The notes under the pieces are model-generated. The model was not told the origin of the DNA. It ran no database searches and saw only the letters and a program-made list of their open reading frames with translations. The translations under genes and the position numbers were made by a program. From IMG/VR virus record IMGVR_UViG_3300020171_000087, positions 1 through 33,567 of that record: 33,567 nucleotides of DNA; one strand, given 5' to 3'. Shown piece after piece: positions 1 to 6,981 of the stretch; the stretch's first letter is position 1; every line of letters starts with the position of its first letter. This DNA comes from a virus.

Positions 1-705
1 GGAGTAGTGGAGAAAACCGCCGCAGAAGCGTACAGACAGCCTTATCAAGGCGAGGAAACCCTTACGCCCGCGCAGAGATTGGGATTGATGGAAACAGCTG
101 GGCAGGAATACACACCTACCGTGAAAGGGTTGTCCGCCCGAATCAAAAACTTTGAAGACATTTTAAGCATAGTTAAGGAGACCTATGGGGAAGATTTTCA
201 AAGCATGTTAAGCATAGAACCGAGTAAGGAATTGATTTCGGATTATGTCCGTGCGTTTCAGAATGGCGAAGATTTGACTACATTGCTGTCTGGCATGCCA
301 CAATCTACACGAGCGAAGATATTCAATAGTTTAACTGATGCTGATTATGCAAAAAATAAAGTGGCAAAAGCGAAACTAATTGAACCGAAAGCACCAACAA
401 CAGAACCAAAAACTATTCAAGAAAGACAAGCAAAAGCATTGACAGATTATGGAAATGCTTTTATCCCAGGGGCGACTTATGATGGGATTCAGGTTATCGG
501 AACCGATGGATATATTGACCCGAGAGTTTGGAAAGACGCTATTGCTGATGCTATAAATCAGGGGTTAACAAGACAATCTTTTATAGAACAATTTGGTTAC
601 TTAATAAACCTTGATACTAAAAAGAAAAAAGAAACAGGGAAAACTCCAGTTGATGAATATGGACTTACGGCAATAGAAAAGAAAATGATAACAGGAGAAC
701 TCTAA
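1..705 (+). CDS. hypothetical virion-associated protein, 5' end outside window
   Basis: The reading frame is open from the first base, so the true start is probably upstream; an in-frame GTG lies at 7. About 234 residues are visible. They are hydrophilic and Lys/Glu/Thr-rich, with no signal peptide or membrane segment. I do not recognise the family. The stop overlaps the next start (TAATG at 703), so it is translationally coupled to the next large protein. Its place at the head of two large co-oriented genes, upstream of the lysis module, suggests a structural or ejection protein; this is inference from position only. Confidence 0.7.
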   Translation, partial: GVVEKTAAEAYRQPYQGEETLTPAQRLGLMETAGQEYTPTVKGLSARIKNFEDILSIVKETYGEDFQSMLSIEPSKELISDYVRAFQNGEDLTTLLSGMPQSTRAKIFNSLTDADYAKNKVAKAKLIEPKAPTTEPKTIQERQAKALTDYGNAFIPGATYDGIQVIGTDGYIDPRVWKDAIADAINQGLTRQSFIEQFGYLINLDTKKKKETGKTPVDEYGLTAIEKKMITGEL

Positions 706-2063
706 TGGCTTTTTTAGACAAAGTTGTATTGCCAAAAAGTTTAGTTAAACCTACAATCACTCAAACTCAAAGCGGATTTTTCAGCAAGATTGATTTTCAA
801 CCGATATTAACTGAACAACCAATTGAGAAGTCAAAAGAATTATTATTTAGAGGAACGCTTGGAACTTTGGCGGAATTACAGATTGACCCATTATCATTAA
901 AAGCAGAACCAAAAAAAGCGATAAGTAGTGCGTGGGAAACTTTGGAAACTTCTGTTTCGGAAGGAGCTAAAAAGATTTGGGGTTTTTTTCAAGAATACGA
1001 TAGGTTTAAACCAACTAAAGAACCTTCTAAAGTAGTAGGGAAAGCTGCGGAAGCTCTTGCTGGTGTCGGTGGAATTGTATTTTCTCCTATTTCTGCTTTA
1101 TTTGAAGGAGCAAAAGAAATTCCTGTCTTAGGTTCAGTTGCCCGTTTAATAGAACTGCCCTTTTCTGCCGTTGGTGAGGGCGGGGCAGAACTTGGCAAAG
1201 AGGTTGTAGATAAATTACCTATATCAGATGAGGCAAAAGATAATGTAAGGCAAGGAGTAGAAGAGATTTTCTCTTTGGCTGGAATGTTAGCTTTGGGTAA
1301 AATAACTCATACAGGAAGTAAAAAGTATAACGAACTCAAAACAAGATTTGGTGAAAAAGACGCTAATACTATTGTAAATAAAGCGGTAGAATTGGCGGAA
1401 ACCAAAAAAGCGGGAACCCCTGTTGCGGAAGCCCCGAAAACTTTTCTTGAAAAAGCAGAGATGCCAGAAGTTAAACCTATAGAGAAAGTCGGAGTGCCAG
1501 AAGCTAAACCAGCATTGCCGAGAGTGGAAGGAATAAAACCAAGCAAGATAGCATTAAGCATTGAAGAAAGAGCTATAGAAAAGAAACTTACCAAAGGATT
1601 TGAGGGGAAAGCGGGATATGACCCGATAACCATAAAAGAACAAGCACGACTGGTTTCTGATTTAATAAAAACAGACATAGAAAGAGCAAAAAGAATGATA
1701 AAAGGAGAAGAGGTAATACCAGAAAATTTAAGAGGTGGTTCTTTACTTGTAGGATTAGAAGAATTTGCTCTTAAAAAGAATGATGTTAATCTATTAAGAG
1801 ATTTAGCTAAGTCTCCTTTGGTTTCGGAAACAAGTAGGTTTGGACAAGAGATAAGAATTTTAGCAGAAAGGAGCCCCGAATCGCCAGTTAAAATAATTCA
1901 AGATGTGGTGAAAACCAGAGAATCTACTGTTGAAACAACAACGAAGAAAAAAGTGTCTCAAGTCAAAAGTGAAACAGTAAAGGAAATTAAAACAGAAATC
2001 AAAAAGAGTGTTTCCAAGAGACCGACTTGGGAACAATTTATAAAAGAAATAACCTGTAAATAA
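705..2063 (+). CDS. hypothetical large protein with Ala/Gly-rich hydrophobic centre
   Basis: 452 residues, family not recognised. Residues about 110-200 are small-residue rich and moderately hydrophobic (many A, G, V, L), resembling the membrane-active stretches of phage ejection proteins. The rest is Lys/Glu-rich, and the C-terminal third (about 280-450) looks helical and highly charged. It starts in a TAATG overlap with the upstream gene and ends 1 nt before the next ATG, so three genes form one unit. A role as virion internal or ejection protein is inference. Confidence 0.7.
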   Translation: MAFLDKVVLPKSLVKPTITQTQSGFFSKIDFQPILTEQPIEKSKELLFRGTLGTLAELQIDPLSLKAEPKKAISSAWETLETSVSEGAKKIWGFFQEYDRFKPTKEPSKVVGKAAEALAGVGGIVFSPISALFEGAKEIPVLGSVARLIELPFSAVGEGGAELGKEVVDKLPISDEAKDNVRQGVEEIFSLAGMLALGKITHTGSKKYNELKTRFGEKDANTIVNKAVELAETKKAGTPVAEAPKTFLEKAEMPEVKPIEKVGVPEAKPALPRVEGIKPSKIALSIEERAIEKKLTKGFEGKAGYDPITIKEQARLVSDLIKTDIERAKRMIKGEEVIPENLRGGSLLVGLEEFALKKNDVNLLRDLAKSPLVSETSRFGQEIRILAERSPESPVKIIQDVVKTRESTVETTTKKKVSQVKSETVKEIKTEIKKSVSKRPTWEQFIKEITCK

Positions 2064-2064
2064 T

Positions 2065-3777
2065 ATGCCAATATGTATTCCTAAACAATTCGCGGATAAA
2101 TTACTTGAAGCCATCAAAAAGGGTGAGGTTGTGCCTGAAAAACTTATTGATATGTCTTCGGCTGAAAGGCGGACTTTTTTTGAAAAGACTGTTGGTAAAG
2201 AATACGCCAGAGAAGTAAATGCTCAACTTGAATCAAAAATCCTTTTGAAAGACCAGAAAAGAGGAATGGTTACTTGGGCTAAAAAATTGACTGGGATAAC
2301 AGAACAAGCCAGACAAGATTTAATCTCCAAAATAGAGAGAATGGATAAGATTTTAGACCCAGTAAGCGAAAAAGCGTTTTTAGAAGACCTTGTTTCTAAA
2401 AAACTTGGAACAGATATAACATTTGAAGAAGCAAAAAATATCTCTACTGGGATTAAGGAAGTTATTAGATTAAAAGAGGCAATCCCTGAAGATTCACCAA
2501 TAAGAAGCAGGGAGCGTTTGGAATATGGAACTGCTGAAGTTTTATTCAGAGATTATATAGATGCCTTAAAGAAAAAAGATACTCGTAATTTACCTACTAA
2601 AGTAAAAGAGTTTTTAACAAGTCCGAAAAAAGTAGTTATGGAAGTTGGAGGAGCAACAAAATCTTTACTTGCTTCTTTGGATAATAGTTATTTTGGAAGG
2701 CAAGGAATAAAGATTTTATATACTAATCCTTCTGTTTGGGTTAAGAATTTCATTAAATCGTGGGGAGATATAGGAAAATCGTTAATAGGCAGAGACGCAA
2801 TGTCAGTAATTAAAGCGGATATATTATCAAGGGAAAACGCCCTTAACAGAAAATATGAAACAGGGAAATACGATTTAGGTATTAAGTTTGAAGAGGCGTT
2901 TCCTTCTTCTTTGCCTGAAAGAATACCTTTATTTGGAAGATTCTTCAAGGCGGCTGAAACTGCTTTTAATGGTGGAGCATTGCGTATGAGAGCCGATTTG
3001 GCTGATAAATATATACGGGTAGCTGAAAAGCAGGGGATTGATGTATTAAATCCAGTTGAAGCCATACCGATAGGTAAATTGGTCAATTCAATGACAGGTA
3101 GGGGTGGGATAGGAAAACTTGAAGTGGTTGGTAAAGAACTGAATGTTATGTTTTTCTCAATTAAGTTTTTGAAATCAAATATAGACTTTTTGACGGCTCA
3201 CATTTTTGATAAAACTATGAGTCCCTTCGCAAAAAAACAAGCAGCTTATAATCTCGGTAAAGCTGTTGCCGCTACAAGTGCGATACTTTGGACAGCAAAC
3301 CAAATATGGCCTGGAAGTGTTGATACCGACCCAAGAAGTGCTAATTTTGGCAAGATACGAATAGGAGATACACGTTTTGATGTTTCTGGTGGTATGGCTT
3401 CTATAATAACTCTTGCTTCAAGAATAACGCCTACTCTACACGATGGAGAATGGGGGTTTTGGACAAAGAGCAGTATAACGGGGGAATATACGAAACTTAA
3501 TTCTGGCAAATGGGGCGCGATGACTGTTATGGATATAATAGATAATTATTGGCAGGGGAAATTGTCTCCTTTAGCTGGACTTTTTAGAGATGTCGCAAGA
3601 GGACAGAATTTTCAAGGCGATAAACCGACAGTTGGAAATGTTGCGTTAAATCTCATTACTCCGATTCCGATACAAACATTCTTAGAGTTAAAGAATAATC
3701 CTGAATCTGCTAATTTGTTGTTATCTATGATTTTAGAAGGACTCGGAATTTCGGCAAACACTTACTCAAAGAAATGA
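2065..3777 (+). CDS. large phage protein, probable virion/ejection component
   Basis: 570 residues. The N-terminal 80 residues (MPICIPKQFADKLL...) look like a module I have seen in large multi-domain proteins of uncultured phages; this is memory-based, no search was run. A helical, Lys/Glu-rich region follows, then a C-terminal half with aromatic and hydrophobic stretches (for example around residues 375-395 and 400-415) that may contact membrane or other virion proteins. The start sits 1 nt after the preceding stop, so it is co-translated with 705-2063. No catalytic motif is recognised. It ends a three-gene unit and is followed by a 156-nt gap with a hairpin. Confidence 0.7.
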   Translation: MPICIPKQFADKLLEAIKKGEVVPEKLIDMSSAERRTFFEKTVGKEYAREVNAQLESKILLKDQKRGMVTWAKKLTGITEQARQDLISKIERMDKILDPVSEKAFLEDLVSKKLGTDITFEEAKNISTGIKEVIRLKEAIPEDSPIRSRERLEYGTAEVLFRDYIDALKKKDTRNLPTKVKEFLTSPKKVVMEVGGATKSLLASLDNSYFGRQGIKILYTNPSVWVKNFIKSWGDIGKSLIGRDAMSVIKADILSRENALNRKYETGKYDLGIKFEEAFPSSLPERIPLFGRFFKAAETAFNGGALRMRADLADKYIRVAEKQGIDVLNPVEAIPIGKLVNSMTGRGGIGKLEVVGKELNVMFFSIKFLKSNIDFLTAHIFDKTMSPFAKKQAAYNLGKAVAATSAILWTANQIWPGSVDTDPRSANFGKIRIGDTRFDVSGGMASIITLASRITPTLHDGEWGFWTKSSITGEYTKLNSGKWGAMTVMDIIDNYWQGKLSPLAGLFRDVARGQNFQGDKPTVGNVALNLITPIPIQTFLELKNNPESANLLLSMILEGLGISANTYSKK

Positions 3778-3802
3778 TTATCTCCCTACAGAACGATTTG
3801 AA

Positions 3803-3829
3803 CCACTATACTCAACACCAGTATTGTGG
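3803..3829 (+). other. intergenic RNA hairpin after the large-protein operon
   Basis: CCAC-t-ATACT pairs with AGTAT-t-GTGG around a 7-nt loop: nine pairs with one T/T mismatch. No T-run follows, so it is not a standard intrinsic terminator; RNA processing or 3'-end protection is possible. The rest of the gap (3830-3933) is AT-rich with no other clear signal except a weak TAAACT 6 nt before the ATG at 3934. Confidence 0.5.
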
Positions 3830-3933
3830 GAACTACCCCCTAAAACTATTAAGGCAAATATAATAAAACAGAGTATTAACAGCAAAGATTTCATATAAAT
3901 ATATATCATACCACAAACCCCTAAACTAATCAA

Positions 3934-4251
3934 ATGGAAACCGAACTAATACAATTATTCCAAAACTTGCCTCTTGCCGGAGCAATAGGTTTAGTCGGCT
4001 ATTTCTTAATCAGAGATGTCCTTGCCCCGTTAGTCAGATATTTTGTCAACAAAAGAAACGGAGTTTCCACCGATATAGAAAGAAAAGTGGATAAAAACGC
4101 CAAGTTAGTGGAGAGTATTAAGACTAACCACTTAGAAGAAATAAACCGTCGTTTGAGTGTTCTGGATGAAAACGATAAGAGGATTGAAGGCACACTGATT
4201 AGGCACGGAGAGGATATTGCTTGGTTAAAGGCCAAAGTGAATAATAAATAG
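3934..4251 (+). CDS. small membrane protein with coiled coil, lysis-module component
   Basis: 105 residues. An N-terminal transmembrane segment (about residues 12-36) is followed by a charged, heptad-like helical tail (about 50-105). This resembles phage holin-associated or spanin-like small proteins, but no family is certain. It directly precedes the M23 endopeptidase (32-nt gap) and a holin-like gene follows, so a lysis role is likely. The start is the ATG at 3934 because a weak -10-like TAAACT lies 6 nt upstream, the spacing seen at several stronger promoters here. Confidence 0.65.
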   Translation: METELIQLFQNLPLAGAIGLVGYFLIRDVLAPLVRYFVNKRNGVSTDIERKVDKNAKLVESIKTNHLEEINRRLSVLDENDKRIEGTLIRHGEDIAWLKAKVNNK

Positions 4252-4268
4252 AAATCTGTCTCAATTTA

Positions 4269-4277
4269 TGCTACAAT
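4269..4277 (+). promoter_or_regulatory. extended -10 promoter for the endolysin gene, leaderless
   Basis: TGcTACAAT forms an extended -10. The hexamer ends 6 nt before the ATG at 4284, so the expected transcription start is at or next to that ATG. No clear -35 box is seen. Confidence 0.5.
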
Positions 4278-4283
4278 AAATCA

Positions 4284-4919
4284 ATGAAACTTGTTAATCC
4301 AGCCAAAGGTGCAATTCTCGCCAGATACCCTAAAGGGCATATTTATCAAGGATTCGGAGAAAACCCCGCTTTATACGCTTTTTTGGGGATTAACGGACAT
4401 AACGGCGCAGACCTCGCTATGAAAGAAGGCACGCCGATTCTGGCCACTGCCGGGGTGGTTTGTGAAGTCAAGGACACTCCGGAAGGATACGGTAAGCATA
4501 TTAGAATCTTGACAGACCCAGATGAAAATGGCGATTACTTGGAAGTAACTTATGGGCATTTGAGGAATATCCAAGTCCCGATAGGGCTAAGAGTGAGCGA
4601 TGGAAGGCAAGTAGCGGAGATGTCCAACACGGGCTTCGTTATTTCGGGTTCTACCGCTTATTGGGGTAACGCACCCGCAGGTCGTGGGGTTCATCTCCAC
4701 TTCGGTGTCAGGGAATGTTCCATTAAAAATACTGGCTGGCAGACGACTTATTCCACCGGCAAAACAGCTTACATAAAAAATTACAATAACGGCTATAAAG
4801 GTTCGATCGATCCTATGCCCTTCATAGACAACTGGCTAAAAGAGCAACTATCCATCGCCCAGAAAATCTATGAATTATTATTGAAAGTATTGCAATTAAA
4901 AAGGTCGTTAAATAACTAA
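4284..4919 (+). CDS. M23-family zinc endopeptidase (phage endolysin)
   Basis: 211 residues. LytM/M23 metallopeptidases cleave peptide cross-bridges of peptidoglycan. The zinc motifs are visible: HxxxD at His39-Asp43 (HNGADLA) and HxH at His137-His139 (GVHLHFG), with the conserved YGHL at 90-93 between them. There is no N-terminal signal peptide, so export would depend on the nearby holin-like protein. The C-terminal ~40 residues after the catalytic domain are helical and basic and may bind the cell wall. It lies between two small membrane-protein genes, which supports the endolysin role. A promoter with a leaderless start precedes it. Confidence 0.9.
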   Translation: MKLVNPAKGAILARYPKGHIYQGFGENPALYAFLGINGHNGADLAMKEGTPILATAGVVCEVKDTPEGYGKHIRILTDPDENGDYLEVTYGHLRNIQVPIGLRVSDGRQVAEMSNTGFVISGSTAYWGNAPAGRGVHLHFGVRECSIKNTGWQTTYSTGKTAYIKNYNNGYKGSIDPMPFIDNWLKEQLSIAQKIYELLLKVLQLKRSLNN

Positions 4920-4923
4920 AAAT

Positions 4924-5163
4924 ATGAATCACAATCACGAACATTGTCAGCATACGAACCTTAAATACTGTTCAAAATGTGATGTTGTTTACTGTTCTTG
5001 CGGTAGGGAGTGGGGGAATTATAACTGTGGGTTAAGTTGGACTTATACAAACCCTTGGTGGAACACTAACGCTCAAGATACTAATATTCGTAGTGGGATT
5101 TCGTGTTCAAATACTTTACATAATCATTTGGAATCAAAGGTCGAAAATTCTCAAATAGAATAA
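4924..5163 (+). CDS. small Cys/His-rich protein in lysis module
   Basis: 79 residues, family not recognised. The N-terminal half carries several Cys and His pairs (HxHxHCxH, then CSKC and CSCG), enough for one or two zinc sites. The middle is rich in Trp, Asn and Thr. It sits 4 nt after the endopeptidase stop and 4 nt before the holin-like gene, so it is co-transcribed with the lysis genes. An AAAGGTCG octamer ends 17 nt before its ATG and another lies near its 3' end. Confidence 0.6.
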   Translation: MNHNHEHCQHTNLKYCSKCDVVYCSCGREWGNYNCGLSWTYTNPWWNTNAQDTNIRSGISCSNTLHNHLESKVENSQIE

Positions 5164-5167
5164 ACAA

Positions 5168-5419
5168 GTGTTAGAAATTTCAATCGGAGGCGTAGGCATA
5201 GGAGTTATTGTCGCCGCCTTGGTCTATGTGACGAAGAAACTTGATGTAAGTTCTCGTTTCCTTCCTTTAGTTTCGTTAGTTATCGGTTCAGCGTTAGGAC
5301 TAATAGCTTATTTCGTAGGTGAGATGGCTTTAACTCAAGCTATCATAAGTGGAGGGCTAATCGGTTTGGCTACTAGTGGTAGTTATGACGTAATCAAGAG
5401 TTCTGTGTTAGGGAAATAG
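5168..5419 (+). CDS. holin-like small membrane protein
   Basis: 83 residues, GTG start. Three hydrophobic stretches are seen (about 4-22, 32-50 and 55-72) with short polar linkers and a short basic C-terminus, the usual size and layout of phage holins. It follows the M23 endopeptidase by two genes. Holins permeabilise the inner membrane at the end of infection and let the endolysin reach the wall. The family cannot be assigned without a search. The stop codon TAG lies within a 14-bp sequence that is repeated after the neighbouring HNH gene. Confidence 0.7.
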   Translation: MLEISIGGVGIGVIVAALVYVTKKLDVSSRFLPLVSLVIGSALGLIAYFVGEMALTQAIISGGLIGLATSGSYDVIKSSVLGK

Positions 5420-5429
5420 TCCTTTCACT
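5416..5429 (+). repeat. 14-bp direct repeat, left border of HNH-AP2 cassette
   Basis: ATAGTCCTTTCACT occurs here and again at 5979-5992, bracketing the HNH-AP2 gene. Each copy includes a stop codon, for the holin-like gene and the HNH gene respectively. This fits a target-site duplication or recombination scar. Confidence 0.7.
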
Positions 5430-5454
5430 CTTATATCAACCAAATATCAAAAGG

Positions 5455-5487
5455 TTGACATAAGAGATGAGATGTTAGGGTTGTAAT
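5455..5487 (+). promoter_or_regulatory. probable promoter of HNH-AP2 gene
   Basis: TTGACA at 5455-5460 and TGTAAT at 5482-5487. The spacer of 21 nt is longer than ideal. The -10-like box ends 6 nt before the ATG at 5494, the same spacing as at other promoters in this genome. Confidence 0.4.
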
Positions 5488-5493
5488 AAATTT

Positions 5494-5982
5494 ATGGTAA
5501 TTAAAAAACGAAAATATCAGTTCCAAATTGATGAAGAAGATTTACCTAAAATACAAGGTTACAACCTTAACATTTTCCTTGCGGGAAGACCAAGTGGTGT
5601 TAAAAGGTGGAGAGTCCAAGCTGTTAGATATTTAGGTAAGAAAGTGGTAGAAAGTATATCTTTATCTAGACTAATAATGAGATTAAACAAAGAAGATAAA
5701 AGAGTTATTGACCATATTAACCACGATGGTTTAGATAATAGGAAGGGAAATCTTCGTATTTGTTCAAGACAACAGAATAATCAAAATTCTAGAAAGGGTA
5801 GCAACAATACCTCTGGTTACAAAGGTGTTTGTAAAATTAAAGATAGTTATCGAGCTGAAATTGGGTTTAATAATAAACACATTTATATTGGTAAATTTAG
5901 ATTACCCGAAGAAGCCGCTTTAGCTTATAACAAAAAAGCTATAGAATTACACGGTGGGTTCGCAGTTCTAAATCAAGTATAG
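5494..5982 (+). CDS. HNH homing endonuclease with AP2 DNA-binding domain
   Basis: 162 residues. Residues about 71-91 carry an HNH nuclease core of the phage HNH_3 type (IDHINHDGLDNRKGNL, with catalytic His and metal-binding Asn/His). Residues about 107-155 form an AP2/ERF-like DNA-binding domain (SGYKGV...YIGKF...EEAALAYNKKA). This architecture is common in free-standing phage homing endonucleases, which nick or cut a site in relatives lacking the gene and are copied in by repair. The gene has its own promoter and is bracketed by a 14-bp direct repeat, so it behaves as an inserted cassette between lysis and accessory genes. Confidence 0.9.
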   Translation: MVIKKRKYQFQIDEEDLPKIQGYNLNIFLAGRPSGVKRWRVQAVRYLGKKVVESISLSRLIMRLNKEDKRVIDHINHDGLDNRKGNLRICSRQQNNQNSRKGSNNTSGYKGVCKIKDSYRAEIGFNNKHIYIGKFRLPEEAALAYNKKAIELHGGFAVLNQV

Positions 5983-5992
5983 TCCTTTCACT
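5979..5992 (+). repeat. 14-bp direct repeat, right border of HNH-AP2 cassette
   Basis: Second copy of ATAGTCCTTTCACT. The first is at 5416-5429, 563 bp upstream. It runs into the structured RNA that begins at 5988, so the pre-insertion sequence was probably the holin-like gene followed directly by that structure. Confidence 0.7.
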
Positions 5993-6087
5993 TTTCGGTA
6001 GGGATTCCTGCCAAAGTGTGAGAGGAGTATTTACCGAAACCTTGAGCGGTTCAGCTCTTTATAAAAAAGCGGTCAATGCTCCTCTTA
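5988..6087 (+). ncRNA. structured 5' leader of the small-protein operon
   Basis: Two adjacent elements. First hairpin 5988-6019: CACTTT/AAAGTG enclosing GGTAGG/CCTGCC with a GATT loop. Second: AGAGGAGTATT pairs with AATGCTCCTCT (11 bp, one G-U) and encloses ACCG/CGGT and then GAGC/GCTC. The region ends shortly before a Shine-Dalgarno site and the ATG at 6111. It may be a cis-regulatory leader; no known riboswitch class is recognised. Confidence 0.5.
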
Positions 6088-6110
6088 AGTTCTTTAACTT
6101 TGGAGGTGTT

Positions 6111-6248
6111 ATGAAAATCAAGACAAGAATCTTTATTTTCAAGATTGGTTTTTTGGAGTTTATGGAAGCGTGGTGTGTTAAAAAAGCAAGGAAGGTCAGA
6201 AAGAAATACTACAAATGGTCTATAAGAGTATCGGGAGGCGAAAGATGA
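6111..6248 (+). CDS. small basic protein, paralogue of the next gene
   Basis: 45 residues. The ATG at 6111 is chosen because GGAGG lies about 8 nt upstream. The protein is very basic with an aromatic, amphipathic N-terminal half (MKIKTRIFIFKIGF). Its first ~35 residues resemble the next gene product (MKIKT, then W/F-rich, CxxA and a KxKYxxR/KW segment), so the two look like a tandem duplication. Function unknown. The stop overlaps the next start. Confidence 0.6.
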   Translation: MKIKTRIFIFKIGFLEFMEAWCVKKARKVRKKYYKWSIRVSGGER

Positions 6249-6424
6249 AAATCAAAACGATACTTTCAAACCTTATCTTCAAATGGAGGATATGGAAGTG
6301 GTGCAGAGAAGCGGACAGGATTAAACAAAAATATGAAAGGAGGTTGAGAAATGCAAAACAGATTCATAGACACGGAGTTTATAGTTCTGCAATGCCAGAA
6401 CTGCCAGAAGGTAAAGATGCTTGA
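6245..6424 (+). CDS. small basic protein, paralogue of the previous gene
   Basis: 59 residues, starting in an ATGA overlap with the previous gene and preceded by GGGAGG. It shares the MKIKT start and a Trp/Arg/Lys-rich helical pattern with its neighbour. The C-terminal ~25 residues are encoded in DNA that also encodes the start of the zinc-ribbon gene at 6351 in another frame. Function unknown. Confidence 0.55.
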   Translation: MKIKTILSNLIFKWRIWKWCREADRIKQKYERRLRNAKQIHRHGVYSSAMPELPEGKDA

Positions 6425-6524
6425 AAAGTGGGTTACGCTTACGGCATCCGTAAAAACCCGACTGGAGAGACGGAAACACAAAGTTATGACTACTTTATGT
6501 TCCGCTTGCAGTAACGACAAATGA
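6351..6524 (+). CDS. small zinc-ribbon protein
   Basis: 57 residues: two CxxC pairs (CQNC near residue 14 and CSAC near 51) form a likely zinc ribbon. The ATG at 6351 has the best Shine-Dalgarno match seen here (AAAGGAGGT, 7 nt spacer). It overlaps the previous gene by 74 nt in another frame; both are retained because each has its own ribosome-binding site. Such ribbons often bind nucleic acid or host proteins; the actual role is unknown. Confidence 0.65.
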   Translation: MQNRFIDTEFIVLQCQNCQKVKMLEKWVTLTASVKTRLERRKHKVMTTLCSACSNDK

Positions 6525-6543
6525 CACCTTCTTAAAAGAGTTT

Positions 6544-6570
6544 ATAGGTTCTCTCTAAAAACCTATTTTT
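6544..6570 (+). terminator. weak intrinsic terminator
   Basis: ATAGGTT pairs with AACCTAT (7 bp, 9-nt loop), followed at once by TTTTCT. It lies between the zinc-ribbon gene and the next ORF. The AT-rich stem makes it weak. Confidence 0.5.
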
Positions 6571-6572
6571 CT

Positions 6573-6776
6573 ATGTGGGGAGGTAAAAGGAAAAAGTTAA
6601 AATATTCTAAACCTAATTATAATATTTGCGATTTCTGCGGTCGTTCAAGGTATTTAGCTGATAATAGGTTAGGTAAAATGATATGGTATCGGGAAGACCC
6701 TTTCAAGTTGCCATTTTGGGTTCACGAGAAGTGCGCCGAGAGGTCAAAAAGTTTACCCATAAGGCAGAGCGTATAA
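6573..6776 (+). CDS. small zinc-finger protein
   Basis: 67 residues, Lys-rich N-terminus followed by CDFCG (around residue 18) and a later HEKC (around 53), which could form one zinc site. It starts 3 nt after a terminator-like hairpin and has no clear ribosome-binding site, so the start is uncertain. Family not recognised. It belongs to the run of small zinc-binding proteins between two HNH genes. Confidence 0.5.
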   Translation: MWGGKRKKLKYSKPNYNICDFCGRSRYLADNRLGKMIWYREDPFKLPFWVHEKCAERSKSLPIRQSV

Positions 6777-6918
6777 TAAACAGATTACAAAAAAGTGCGC
6801 CCGTTGCGGAGAGTCTTTTCTGGCCGCCAGTAAGATTACCAAGTTCTGCGACGCCTGTTTTCTCGCTAAAAAAGATATTCACAGGCAACCTTTAACTGAA
6901 TCTGTGGACAGGGTATAA
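6763..6918 (+). pseudogene. zinc-ribbon reading frame lacking a start codon
   Basis: A frame open from the stop at 6760-6762 to TAA at 6916 encodes a clear ribbon: KKCARCGESF, then KFCDACFLAKK. It has no ATG, GTG or TTG before the first CxxC. A plausible N-terminus (REVKKFTHKAERI) lies upstream in another frame, and the two would join with one base change in the six-A run at 6789-6794. Either a homopolymer error in the assembly or a decayed gene would explain this; a rare ATT start at 6784 is also possible. Confidence 0.4.
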
Positions 6919-6938
6919 TAGGTTAGCTTCCACTGCCC

Positions 6939-6948
6939 TAGGAGGTTT
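6939..6948 (+). repeat. 10-bp direct repeat before the second HNH gene
   Basis: TAGGAGGTTT occurs here and at 7355-7364 inside the last codons of the HNH gene, so the two copies bracket the cassette. Short, but close pairing of a 10-mer is unlikely by chance. Confidence 0.4.
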
Positions 6949-6975
6949 GACTAACTGAGTGATTAGGTGTATAAA
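6947..6975 (+). promoter_or_regulatory. strong leaderless promoter of the second HNH gene
   Basis: TTGACT (6947-6952), 17-nt spacer, TATAAA (6970-6975), then exactly 6 nt to the ATG at 6982. The promoter fixes the start at 6982 rather than the in-frame GTG at 6967, which lies upstream of the predicted transcription start. Confidence 0.75.
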
Positions 6976-6981
6976 GAATGC

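Noticed and set aside
989-1198. Long reading frames on the minus strand, here and throughout the window (for example 1307-1678, 2688-3086, 23008-23442)
   Set aside because: They are antisense shadows of well-supported + strand genes, with odd composition and no start signals or recognisable domains.
6018-6110. GTG-started N-terminal extension of the gene at 6111
   Set aside because: It would be encoded by the structured leader; the ATG at 6111 has a good Shine-Dalgarno site.
6783-6800. Programmed -1 frameshift at the AAAAAAG run to express the zinc-ribbon frame
   Set aside because: The slippery heptamer is in the wrong frame relative to the upstream reading frame; a homopolymer error, decay or rare start is simpler.
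6683-6895. 70-codon + strand frame overlapping two zinc-finger frames
   Set aside because: Its sequence has no motif; only its middle part seems to belong to the broken zinc-ribbon gene.
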